NCBI GenBank assembly: GCA_022711665.1 | Contig: JAKLEN010000007.1 | Span: forward strand, 1-64,000 | DNA length: 64,000 bases | Direction: 5' to 3' | Origin: Acidobacteriota bacterium | GTDB taxonomy: Bacteria; Acidobacteriota; Aminicenantia; Aminicenantales; Saccharicenantaceae | Program-made: the position numbers and the translations under genes | In this document: positions 53,307 through 62,500 of the stretch, piece by piece | Position numbering within the stretch: position 1 is the first letter of the stretch | How the letters are laid out: each line of letters begins with the position of its first letter | Notes under the pieces: generated by a model | Told to the model about the DNA's origin: nothing | What the model saw: only the letters and a program-made list of their open reading frames with translations | Database searches by the model: none

Positions 53307-55625
53307 ATGAGATACCGGACAGGAACCCTGGCCGCCCTGGCGGCCTTATTGACCGTGGCCGGATGGGGCGCGCAGAAGGCCTCGTTCGACGCCGGGCAGG
53401 CGCTCGATCATATCAAGGTCCTGGCGGCCGACGAGCTCCAGGGACGGATGAGCGGCCAACCCGGCTACCGTACTGCCGCCGATTACGCCGTCGCGCGGTT
53501 TAAGGACTGGGGGCTCGAGCCCGGCGGGCCGTCGGACGGCTTTTTCCAGGACCTGACCTTCCTCTTCGAGCAGGCCCGCCCGGGGGCCGTCTTCCAGGTC
53601 ATGAGCGGCCGAACGGCCCTGTCCTTCCATTACGACTACGAATGGGCCGCCAACCGCGGGTCGGGGTCGGGGACCTTCGCCGCCGGCATCGTCTTCGCCG
53701 GCTACGGCCTGTCGGACGCCGCGGCCGGCTATGACGATTACGCCGGCCTGGACGTCAACGGCAAGCTCGTCCTGGCCTGCGGGGACTCCCTGCCGGAGCT
53801 CGCGGACAAGCTCGGGCGCCCGATCACGGCCCGGGAGCGGATCCTGGCCGCCCTGGCCCACGGGGCCCGGGGGATCATCCTCTTCCGCAGCGGCGCCGGG
53901 GCCGGCGATGTGTCGCCTTACCTCTACAGGGGACTCGGCCCGGACGCCTACAAGGCGGATTTCGTCATCCTCAACGTCCAGAAGAGCGTCGTCGACTTCA
54001 TCTTCAAGCATGAGAGGACGGAGCTCCGCTACCACCTGGGACGGATCCAGCAGACGCTCCAGCCTAGCTCCCTGGCCCTCGCCGCCCAAGGGTTCGTCCG
54101 CCTGGAGATGATCCGCGACGAGAAGCGGCCGACCATGAACGTCCTGGCCCGCATCCCGGGCGCCGACAAGGCGCTCAAGGACGAGGTGGTCATCCTCGGG
54201 GCCCACCTGGACCACCTGGGCGTGGACATGAGCGGCGACGTCTTCAACGGGGCCGACGACAACGCTTCCGGCGCCGCCGTTGTCCTCGAGGCCGCCCGGG
54301 TCCTGCGGGCGAACGGATTCCGGCCCCGGCGGACGGTGGTCTTCGCCCTCTGGGGCGCCGAGGAATTCGGGCTACTTGGCTCCGAGCATTATGCCGCCCA
54401 CCCCGTCTATCCGCTGGAGAAGACGGCGGCCTACGTCAACCTCGACATGGAGGGCCACGGCAACGGCCGGGTCCTGTTCGAGGGCGCCTATTACGCTCCC
54501 CGGCTGTGGCGATCCGTCGAAGCCGGGCTGGCCGCCGGCCCGGCCCTGAGTCTCCAGCCGGCGCGGGGAGGCAGCGGGGGCTCCGACCATTATCCCTTCA
54601 TGACCCGGGGCGTCCCCACGGCCTTCATCGGCACGGACGGCTACCATTTCAAGACCAATCGCGTCGGGGACGTCTTCGAGCTCATCGCTCCGGACGTCCT
54701 GCGGAGCGCGGGAGAGGCCGTGGTCCGCACGATCGAGATCCTGGCCTCGGACGGGACGCTCCGTCTCGAAGGCACGCTGGCCGAGCGGCGGGCGGACTAC
54801 CAGTGGAAGGCCGCCCAGGTCGTCAATCTGGCCGCGGAGCCTCTCGGCGGCCTGATCGAACGCCGCCGGGAGGCGCAGGACCCGGACGTGGACGTCCAGC
54901 TGGCCTTCGTCGACGAGGCGCGCTCCGGCGGGCCCGACGGAGCCGGAATCCTGACCGAGCTCGTCGCGGCCCGGCAGGCCATCCGGGCCTCCCGGGGGCT
55001 CCGGCTCTATGAGGAGAAGCCGGTTTACGAGTTCCAGTTCGAAGCCGGCCTCAACCCCGGAAGAACGGCCGTCCTGGCCGGCGTCCGCGGCCTGGCCCGG
55101 ATCGCCGCCGAGCCGGCCTGGGCCGAGGTGCTGTCCCGGCAGGGCGTGTCCTTCGCTTCGATCGAGCCGGGCCTTTTCGAAGGGGACGGCCTCGCGCCGC
55201 GGGGGGCCGCGGCCGTCGCCGCCGCCGGCCGGGCCAGGCTCCTGCTCATCGCCCGGGGGCTTTCCCCCGCCCGGACCCGGAGCCTGCTCGAGGCCTGCGT
55301 CAAGCCGGCCCTCATCGTCACGCCGGACCGGCCCGGCCCGGGGCTCGTCGAGCTGCTCAAGAAGACCCGGTCGACCGTGGGCCTTGTCCTCGGCCGCGGC
55401 GCCGACCTCCAGGCCTATGTCCAGGCCTTCGACGAGCTGGCCCGGGCGCTCGGCCGGACCAGGGTCCTGGCGGTGACCGAAGACGATGTCTGGAGCGGCG
55501 CAGGTGCCGGCCGGGCGCGGCAGGTCATCGCGGCGCTCGTCCGGGCCGGACGGCCGGACGCCGATATCGCCGGTTTCGCCGGCGGCAACTTCGCCGACAT
55601 CCTGGCCCGCGTCCGGCCCGAATGA
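53307..55625 (+). CDS. Secreted M28-family peptidase with PA insert and long C-terminal extension
   Basis: A 772-residue exported protein (signal peptide about 1-22). LAADELQGRMSGQPGYRTAA at the mature N-terminus and a PA-like insert (about 90-250) lead to a canonical M28 core: ILGAHLDHLG near residue 295 (His-x-Asp), FNGADDNASG (bridging Asp), LWGAEEFGLLGSEHY (Glu-Glu) near residue 350, NLDMEGHG and GGSGGSDHYPF (distal His). The last 300 residues (from about 480) form an extra domain rich in Arg and Ala with no recognised motif. GGAGG precedes the ATG. It probably removes N-terminal residues from peptides and feeds the transporter region upstream. Confidence 0.9.
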   Translation: MRYRTGTLAALAALLTVAGWGAQKASFDAGQALDHIKVLAADELQGRMSGQPGYRTAADYAVARFKDWGLEPGGPSDGFFQDLTFLFEQARPGAVFQVMSGRTALSFHYDYEWAANRGSGSGTFAAGIVFAGYGLSDAAAGYDDYAGLDVNGKLVLACGDSLPELADKLGRPITARERILAALAHGARGIILFRSGAGAGDVSPYLYRGLGPDAYKADFVILNVQKSVVDFIFKHERTELRYHLGRIQQTLQPSSLALAAQGFVRLEMIRDEKRPTMNVLARIPGADKALKDEVVILGAHLDHLGVDMSGDVFNGADDNASGAAVVLEAARVLRANGFRPRRTVVFALWGAEEFGLLGSEHYAAHPVYPLEKTAAYVNLDMEGHGNGRVLFEGAYYAPRLWRSVEAGLAAGPALSLQPARGGSGGSDHYPFMTRGVPTAFIGTDGYHFKTNRVGDVFELIAPDVLRSAGEAVVRTIEILASDGTLRLEGTLAERRADYQWKAAQVVNLAAEPLGGLIERRREAQDPDVDVQLAFVDEARSGGPDGAGILTELVAARQAIRASRGLRLYEEKPVYEFQFEAGLNPGRTAVLAGVRGLARIAAEPAWAEVLSRQGVSFASIEPGLFEGDGLAPRGAAAVAAAGRARLLLIARGLSPARTRSLLEACVKPALIVTPDRPGPGLVELLKKTRSTVGLVLGRGADLQAYVQAFDELARALGRTRVLAVTEDDVWSGAGAGRARQVIAALVRAGRPDADIAGFAGGNFADILARVRPE

Positions 55626-55666
55626 GCGGGGCCGGAGGGGCGGCCGTTCCGGCGAGGAGGTCCATC

Positions 55667-56419
55667 ATGAGAACGAAGCGGCTGCTCCTGTTCCTGGTTC
55701 CGGTCGTCATCCTGGCCGCCGTCGAGATCTATCCCCTGGCGCGGAAGGCCACGCCGGGCATGATCGTTTCGGAGCTCGAGGGCTTTCGGGTCTTCCATGT
55801 CCCCGCCGACGAGGCCGGCGCCCGCGCCGTCGCCCGGGCCCTGGCCGAATCCCGGGACCGCGTCATGGCGGCCCTGGAGCCCGGAGACAGCAGGCCCGTG
55901 GCGGTCTACGTCTACCACGCCCAAAAGGACATGCAGGCCCGGCGCTACGGCGCAATCACGCGCCTGTTCTCCCTCGACTGGTGGATCGGCGACAACACCA
56001 GGGACGCCGTCCTCATCGTCAACCCCGGGCCGCCGGGCGCTCCCAACCACGATCACATCGTAACGGCCGCCGTCCACGAGTTCGTCCACGTGCTTACGGA
56101 CCGCCTCAATCCCCGGACGAGCAAGTGGCTGAAGGAGGGCCTGGCCTGCTACGTCGCCGGGCAGGCCCCGCCCGCGGGCTTCGCCCGGCAGGCCGGCCCG
56201 CCGGCCTTCGCGCTCCTGGGCGCGTCGAACCCGGTGGCCTTCGCCAAAGCCGGCGGCTATCAGCATTCCTACGTTTATGTCGACTTCCTGGCCGGACGCT
56301 ACGGCTGGCCGGCGGTCCGGGATCTTCTGCTCGCCGGCGAGGACTACGAGGCCGTCCTGCACAAGAGCCGGAAGGAGATCTACGAGGAATGGCTGGCGGC
56401 CGCGTTCCCTGAGTCCTGA
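55667..56419 (+). CDS. Membrane-anchored or secreted HEFVH metalloprotease-like protein
   Basis: A 250-residue protein with an N-terminal hydrophobic segment (residues 5-22, LLLFLVPVVILAAVEIYP). The zinc motif HEFVH sits near residue 141 (TAAVHEFVHVLTDRL), followed by LKEGLACYVAGQ whose Glu is the probable third ligand, as in gluzincins of clan MA. GGAGG precedes the ATG. It follows the M28 gene by 41 bases and closes the rightward run, facing the MocR gene. The short size resembles minigluzincin-like proteins; substrate and activity are not known. Confidence 0.75.
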   Translation: MRTKRLLLFLVPVVILAAVEIYPLARKATPGMIVSELEGFRVFHVPADEAGARAVARALAESRDRVMAALEPGDSRPVAVYVYHAQKDMQARRYGAITRLFSLDWWIGDNTRDAVLIVNPGPPGAPNHDHIVTAAVHEFVHVLTDRLNPRTSKWLKEGLACYVAGQAPPAGFARQAGPPAFALLGASNPVAFAKAGGYQHSYVYVDFLAGRYGWPAVRDLLLAGEDYEAVLHKSRKEIYEEWLAAAFPES

Positions 56420-56471
56420 CCGCCCCGGGCGGGGCGGGGGAACGGCCGGTTCCGGCCGGGCCGGGTCCCGG

Positions 56472-58010
56472 CTAGACGATGGCCTTGATGTCGATCTCCC
56501 GGACGTCCGGCTTGCCCTTCTTCCGGGCGGTCAGGCCCCTGGCGATCTGCCCGAGTAGCCGGATGCCCAGGCGCATCTTGTCTTCCGACTCGTAGCTGTA
56601 GCACAGGCGCAGCCGGTCCGCCCCTTCCTCCGGCCGGACGAAGAAGGCCGTTCCCGGGATGGTGGCCACCTTCTTGTGGAGCAACTCCTCGACGACCTCG
56701 TTCGACCGGAGGCCGCTCTTCAGCCGGCACCAGATGTAGAACCCGCCGGCCGGCGTGTTCCAGGAGAGGGCCGGGGCGCAGTGCTCGGCCAGGGCGGCGA
56801 TCATGGCGTCGCGGCGCCGGACGAGGAGGCTCCGGATCCGTTCGAGGTGCCTGTCGTAGAGACCGTCCCTGAGGAACTCGAGTAGGACGTGCTGGCCGAG
56901 GGTGTTCGAATGGATGTCCTCGTATTGCCGCACGGTGGCCAGCCGCTTGGCCATCAGGCGGGTGCAGATGATCCAGCCGATCCGGAAGCCCGGGAACAGC
57001 GTCTTGGAGATGGAGCTGACGTGTATGACGGCCGCGGACTTGTCCAGCGACTTCAGCGAGGGCGCCGGCTCGCGATCGAAGAAGAGCCGGCTGACCGGGT
57101 CCTCCTCGATGATGCCGAACTGATGGCGGTAGGCCAGGTTGAGCAGGGCCTTCTTCCGTTCCAGGCTCAGGACGGCGCCGCTCGGGTTCTGGAACGCCGG
57201 CATCGTGTAGACGAACTTGGGCTTGTGGACCTTGAGGATCCGCTCCAGGGCGTCGATGCGCATGCCCTCGGCGTCCACCGGAACGTCAACGATCCTGGCC
57301 TGGGCGGCCCGGAAGATCTGCAAAGCGCCGTAGAAGGTCGGCTTTTCGACGACGACGACGTCTCCGGGGTCGAGCAGGACCCGGGAGAGAAGCGAGAGCG
57401 CCTGGACCGAGCCCGCGGTGATGACGATCTCCTCGGGGGAGACGGCCGAGCCGCCGCGGATCATGTCCGTCGCCAGCATCTCCCGCAGCGGCGGCAGCCC
57501 CTGGCAGCTCGAGGCCCGGAGGAGCGAATAGATGTCGGTCCGGCAGAGGCGGGTGACTATCCGCTCGATCTCCCGGGCCGGGACCATGTCCGGGGCCGGG
57601 TCGCCGCCGGCCAGGCTGATGATCTCCTTCTGATGGATCCAGTCGTTGTTCTTCTGGATGGTGGTGTCGAAGGCCGAGTTGTTGCTCGAGGCGAAGAAGT
57701 CGTCCCAGCGCATGGAGGCCGGGGCCTGGAAGCTCTCCTTCTCGACCTCGCTGGCGTCGACGACGACCGTGCCCTTGCCGACGTGGGCGGCTATGAGGCC
57801 GTCGGAGTAGAGCTCGCTATAGGCCAGCAGGACCGTGCTGCGGTCGAGGCCGAGCGACTGGGCCAGCTTGCGCGTCGAGGGCAGCCGCTTGCCGACGAAG
57901 ATGTCGCCCCGGAGGATGTGATCCTTCAGCTGGTTGCTGATCTGAAGGTAGAGGGGGACGGGGCTTTTCCTGTCCAGGGCGATGCTGGCGGAGTGCGTAC
58001 TATTGCTCAT
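56472..58010 (-). CDS. MocR-family regulator (GntR winged helix fused to class I aminotransferase)
   Basis: A 512-residue fusion. Residues about 14-82 form a GntR winged helix (PLYLQISNQLKDHILRGDI, KLAQSLGLDRSTVLLAYSEL). From about residue 125 a fold-type I aminotransferase domain runs to the end, with GSVQALSLLSRVLLDPGD, a PAFQNPSG loop and the PLP Lys in SSISKTLFPGFRIGW near residue 330. MocR proteins sense PLP or an amino-acid adduct and act on nearby genes for amino-acid, vitamin B6 or GABA use. The start ATG at 58010 lacks a clear ribosome-binding site. Its place beside the peptide/amino-acid region makes that region a likely target. Confidence 0.9.
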   Translation of the reverse strand: MSNSTHSASIALDRKSPVPLYLQISNQLKDHILRGDIFVGKRLPSTRKLAQSLGLDRSTVLLAYSELYSDGLIAAHVGKGTVVVDASEVEKESFQAPASMRWDDFFASSNNSAFDTTIQKNNDWIHQKEIISLAGGDPAPDMVPAREIERIVTRLCRTDIYSLLRASSCQGLPPLREMLATDMIRGGSAVSPEEIVITAGSVQALSLLSRVLLDPGDVVVVEKPTFYGALQIFRAAQARIVDVPVDAEGMRIDALERILKVHKPKFVYTMPAFQNPSGAVLSLERKKALLNLAYRHQFGIIEEDPVSRLFFDREPAPSLKSLDKSAAVIHVSSISKTLFPGFRIGWIICTRLMAKRLATVRQYEDIHSNTLGQHVLLEFLRDGLYDRHLERIRSLLVRRRDAMIAALAEHCAPALSWNTPAGGFYIWCRLKSGLRSNEVVEELLHKKVATIPGTAFFVRPEEGADRLRLCYSYESEDKMRLGIRLLGQIARGLTARKKGKPDVREIDIKAIV

Positions 58011-58109
58011 CGTGTAAAAAAACAGGATGGCAGAAACGGCCGGCTTTTTCAAGCCGGCGTTCCTCGGGGGAGGCCCCGGCGGCCCGGCCGGGCGTCCGGC
58101 GGCGCGCGC

Positions 58110-58139
58110 TTGACAGCCTTCGAGCCGGGGGACTATCCT
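58110..58139 (+). promoter_or_regulatory. Possible promoter of the DUF1624 gene
   Basis: TTGACA at 58110-58115, 18-base gap, TATCCT at 58134-58139, 30 bases before the start codon. The -35 box is perfect and the -10 box is weak. It lies in the gap that separates this gene from the divergent MocR gene. Confidence 0.45.
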
Positions 58140-58169
58140 CTCTCCAGCCGAGAGGACCAGGAGAAGCCC

Positions 58170-58952
58170 ATGCCCGAGACGAACGCTCCGATCCCGGCCG
58201 CGCGGACGGCCGCCGCCCGGCCGCCGCGCATCTGGGAGATCGATTTCCTGCGCGGCGTCTCCATCATCCTGGTCATCGGCTACCATCTGCTCTACGACGT
58301 CGGCGACTACCTCGGGATGCCGCGCTTCCTCGGCTGGACCACCGATCTCTCGAGCCCGGCCTGGACGATCGCCCAGCACTTTTTCGCCGGGCTGTTCGTC
58401 CTCCTGTCCGGGGTGAGCAGCACCCTGACCCGGAGCAACGTCCGCCGCGGGCTGCGGCTGCTGGCGGTGGCCCTGGCCCTGACCCTGGCGACCTACCTGA
58501 TCGCCGTCTGGATGCACCTCTTCGATCCCGCCGACACGATCCTGTTCGGCATCCTCCATTGCCTGGCCGTATCGATCCTGCTGTACGGGCTGGTCTTCGC
58601 CAAAGTACCGGCGGCGGCGAACGCGCTCATCGGCGCGGCCATCGTCGGGCTGGCCCCGCTCCTGCCGGCGCTCGGAAGGGCCCTGGCCGTCCGGTCGAAC
58701 TGGCTCATTCCGTTCGGGCTGCCCGGCCCTTCCTTCTCATCCCTGGATTATTTCCCGCTCATCCCCTGGCTCGGCGTGTTCTTGATCGGCGCGTCCCTGG
58801 GCCGGTCGGTCTATGCCGCCAGGAAGAGCCTCCTGCCGTGGCGGATGCCGCGGAATATCGTCAACTTCGCCGGCCGCCACTCGCTCCTGATCTACCTGGT
58901 CCACCAGCCGGTGATCATGGGCGTGCTGTACGTCGCCGGCCGGATCCGCTAG
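58170..58952 (+). CDS. DUF1624 membrane protein (heparan-alpha-glucosaminide N-acetyltransferase-like)
   Basis: A 260-residue membrane protein with about 7 segments. IWEIDFLRGVSIILVIGYHLLYD near residue 22 carries the DxxRG signature of the DUF1624/HGSNAT group, followed by FAGLFVLLSGVSSTLTRSNVRRGLRLL and a C-terminal RHSLLIYLVHQPVIM. It is shorter than the DUF5009 protein at 19053, to which it is distantly related. AGGAG lies 7 bases before the ATG. It stands alone between the divergent MocR gene and the convergent zinc-ribbon gene. An acyltransferase role is inferred from the family, not shown. Confidence 0.85.
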   Translation: MPETNAPIPAARTAAARPPRIWEIDFLRGVSIILVIGYHLLYDVGDYLGMPRFLGWTTDLSSPAWTIAQHFFAGLFVLLSGVSSTLTRSNVRRGLRLLAVALALTLATYLIAVWMHLFDPADTILFGILHCLAVSILLYGLVFAKVPAAANALIGAAIVGLAPLLPALGRALAVRSNWLIPFGLPGPSFSSLDYFPLIPWLGVFLIGASLGRSVYAARKSLLPWRMPRNIVNFAGRHSLLIYLVHQPVIMGVLYVAGRIR

Positions 58953-58996
58953 CCGCCCCCGCCGCCTTCAGGCGTGAGCGGGGGCCGGGCCGGCCC

Positions 58997-59332
58997 TCAA
59001 ACCCGCGCGTCCAGCGGGCCCGGGGCGAAGCGCGCGTTCGGGCAGAGGCTGCAGATCCGGTTGAACTCCGCCGTCCGCTGCCGCGGGAACGCGGAGCCGC
59101 CGGAGCCCAGAAGCTCCCGGATATCCTCGAAGCACCGCCCCGGATCGATCAGGGGCGTGGCGCAGATCTCGCACAACCGCAGGACTTCCCGGCCCGAATC
59201 GGCCCAGTACCACCTCTCGCAGTCTTCGCAGGCCAGGAGCCGGCTCGCGGCATCGACCCGTTTCGTGCCCCGCGTCCCGGCCCCGATCCGGCTGACGCGG
59301 CGATCCCAGCAAAATGGACAGCGTCCGTTCAT
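58997..59332 (-). CDS. Small four-CxxC zinc-ribbon protein
   Basis: A 111-residue soluble protein with four C-x2-C pairs (CPFC, CEDC, CEIC, CSLC at about residues 5, 35, 54 and 94), enough to hold two zinc ions. GGAGGAGG precedes the ATG at 59332. I do not recognise the family. The gene lies downstream of the hybrid histidine kinase gene on the same strand but after a 262-base gap with its own sigma-54-like promoter, so it may be an output of the sensing system at 59.6-64 kb. Confidence 0.7.
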   Translation of the reverse strand: MNGRCPFCWDRRVSRIGAGTRGTKRVDAASRLLACEDCERWYWADSGREVLRLCEICATPLIDPGRCFEDIRELLGSGGSAFPRQRTAEFNRICSLCPNARFAPGPLDARV

Positions 59333-59427
59333 GGCCTCCTCCTCTTCTTCGTCCCGATCGGGTCCGGAGCGCGGCGCTCTTCCGGCCGCGGCCACGACGG
59401 CACCCGGCGTTCCCGCGCCTTCCAGTA

Positions 59428-59443
59428 TCCAAAAAACGTGCCA
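59428..59443 (-). promoter_or_regulatory. Sigma-54-like promoter upstream of the zinc-ribbon gene
   Basis: Minus strand TGGCACGTTTTTTGGA: the -24 part TGGCACG is perfect and the GG-to-GG spacing is 10 bases as in sigma-54 promoters, but -12 has TTGG instead of TTGC. The start codon is about 95 bases downstream. Confidence 0.5.
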
Positions 59444-59594
59444 GGACCGCCGGGGCGGGAAGGGCCCTTGCCGAGGGAGGAGGGCGAAGCGGGCGGAGCC
59501 GCCGGGCCGGCCGGCGTCCGTTCCGGCGGGAAAGCGTCCCGGAGAACGGGACGGGAAGGCTGCCGCGGTCCGGGCCCCGCGCCGGGGCCGGTGG

Positions 59595-62500
59595 TCAGGC
59601 CGCGGAAGCCAGGGCGCGGCGGATGCTGAGAGCGATCTCCTTGACGGAGAAGGGCTTCATGACGAAGGCCCTGATGCCCATGGCCAGGGCCTGTTCCTCG
59701 TCCAGGGTCTCGCTGTAGCCGGTGCATAGGATCAGGGGCAGGCCGGGGCGGAGACGGAGGATCTCGGCGGCCAGCTCGCCGCCGCTGAGCTTGGGCATGG
59801 TCTGGTCCATGATGACCAGGTCGAAGGCGTCGGGATCCTCGCGGATGAGATCGAGGGCGGCGACGGCGTCGGTCAGGCCGACGACCCGGTAGCCGAGGTG
59901 CTCCAGGAGCCTGGTCATGGCCCGGACCTGGATGTCCTCGTCGTCCACGAACAGGATCCTCTCGGTCCCCCTGGCGTACGGCTCCGAGCCTTCTTCCGCC
60001 CTGACCGCCTCGCCGGCCACCCGGGGCAGATAGATGACGAACGTCGTCCCCTTGCCGACTTCGCTCGAAACGGAGATGCCCCCGCTGTGGCTCTTGACGA
60101 TGCCGTGGACCACGGCCAGTCCCATTCCCGTCCCCTCGCCCTTCTTCTTCGTCGTGAAGAAGGGCTCGAAGATGCGGTCCATGACCTCGGGCGGGATGCC
60201 CCGGCCGGTGTCGCTCACGGACAGGCGGACGTAAGAGCCCGGCTTGACGTCCAGGAAATGCTCGGCCTGGCTCCTGTCGAGGGCGACCTCGGAGACGGCG
60301 ACGTCCAGGACCCCGCCCTTCTCGCGCATGGCGTAGGCGGCGTTGCTGCCCAGGTTCATCAGGACCTGCTGTATCTGCGTCGGGTCGGCCACGATAACGG
60401 CCGAGGGGGCCTCGATCCTCTCGGCGATCTCGATCGTCTTGGGCAGGGAGATCCTGATAAGCTTGAGGGCCTCCCGGACGATGGGCGCGATCTCGACCGG
60501 CTGGCGGTCCTGCTCCTTCTGCTGGGAGAAGGCGATGATCTGGCGGACCATGTCCTTGCCTCGCCGGGCCGCCTCCAGGACCTGGCTCAGGCGCCGGGCC
60601 GAGGGGGTGTCGGCCGGCTCCTCGCACAGAGAGAGCTCGGTGTTGATCAGGATGGGCAGGAGGATGTTGTTGAAATCGTGGGCGATCCCGCCCGCCAGGG
60701 TGCCCAGGGCCTCCATCTTCTGCCATTGGCGGATGCGTTCCTGGAGCTGGATCTCCTGGGTGACGTCCCGGCTCACGGCGATGCAGTGGATCAGCCGCCC
60801 CGCTTCGTCCCGGATGGGCGAAACCGACAGCTCGAACTCCAGGACCTGTTTCCCGGGGGCCCGCCGGGTGACATGCCAGTTCCAGGCCTTGCCCGAGCGG
60901 ATGGCCCGGTCCATGGCCCCGGCGCTCTCCGCGTCCCGGCCGTCGATCTGCAGGATCTCCTGGAGGGAGCGGCCGACGATCTTGTCGGGCGGGAGGTCAT
61001 GATGGTCCCCGAAGGCCGGGTTGGTGGACAGGACCAGGCCGTCCAGGTCGGTGATGGCGATGCCGTCGGCCAGCTGCTCGACGGCCGTGGCCAGCCGCAG
61101 CCGGGCCTTTTCGGCGTTCCGGAGCGCGGTCACGTCCCGGGCGGCCGCGAAGACGCCATCGACCCGGCCGTCGGCGTCCCTGTAGACAACCGCGTTGTAG
61201 AGGACATCGGTCACGGAGCCGGAGGCGTGCCGGATGGCCAGGGGATAATCGCGGACCTGCCCCTTTTCGAAGACCCGCCTGTACCCGGCCCGGGCCTTGC
61301 CCGGTTCGGTGAAATAGCTCGTGAAGTCCGTCCCGATCAGCAGCGCCCGCGGCACGCCTGTGGCCGCCTCCGTGGCCTGGTTCACGTCCGTGATCTTGCC
61401 TTTGGAGTTGATCGTCACGAGAGGGTCCAGGCTGGCCTCGAGCAGCCCCCGGGTATAGGCCGAGGCCGACCGCAGCGCCCCCTCGACGCGCCGCCGCTCG
61501 GTGACGTCGCGGCTGATCTCCAGGATGGCCTCCGGCCTTCGTCCGGACTTCCCCGGCAGCACGGCCCAGCGGCTCTCGACGACGATCCGCCGGCCGTCCT
61601 TCCGGGTCCGGACGAGCTCGCCCTCCCAATGGCCGGCCTTCATCAGGCTGGCCTGGACGGCCTTCAGGCTCTCCGGGAACTCGGTCTTCAGGAGGCGTTC
61701 GGCGGCGCGGCCCAACGCTTCCGCGTCCGACCAGCCGTAGATCTTCCGGGCTCCGTCGTTCCAGAAGGTGATCCGGAAATCGGGGGCGCGGACGATGATG
61801 GCGTCGCGGGCCAGGTTAAGCAGGGCGGACTGCCGGCGCAGATCCTCCTCGCGGCCATGGCGCTCGGCGATCTCGCGGCGCAGCTGCCGGACCGTCCGGA
61901 CCAGCTCGGCCGTCCGTTCGGCCACCCGCTTCTCCAGCAGCTCGTTCGCGGCCCGCAGGGCCTGCTCGGCGGCCTTCCGGTCGCCTATATCCATGACCTG
62001 GACGAGGTAGCCCTCGACGGACCGGCCGGCGCCGCGTAGCGGCGTGACCTGGATGTCGAGCGCGACCGTTCCGGTCCGCCGCGTCCGGTACGGGCCGGAA
62101 CGGCGGACCTTGGCGAAATCGAGCGACACCTCGCGCCGGCAGGGGAGCCCCCGCCGGATCTTCCGGACGAAATCGGGCGTCAGGTTCGGGTTGTTGAACA
62201 GCCGGATCCCCCGGATCGCCCCGGCGTCGGCGACGCCGAATATCTTCAGACAGGCCGGATTGGCGTCGATGAGGCGGCCCGCGGCGTCATAGAGTTCGAT
62301 ACCGATCGGCGAGCTGTCGAAGACCTCCCGAAAGCGGTCCTGGCTGGCCCTGAGGTCCAGGCGGGCCTGCCGGACGACCGAGCTGGCCACCAGGATCCAT
62401 CTGCCGCCGCGCCGGACCAGGGCCTGTTCGTGATTGTTCAGGACGTCGATGATCTCCCGGGCGCCGCAACGGTCGAGGGAGTAGGCGCAGAGGGCCAGCA

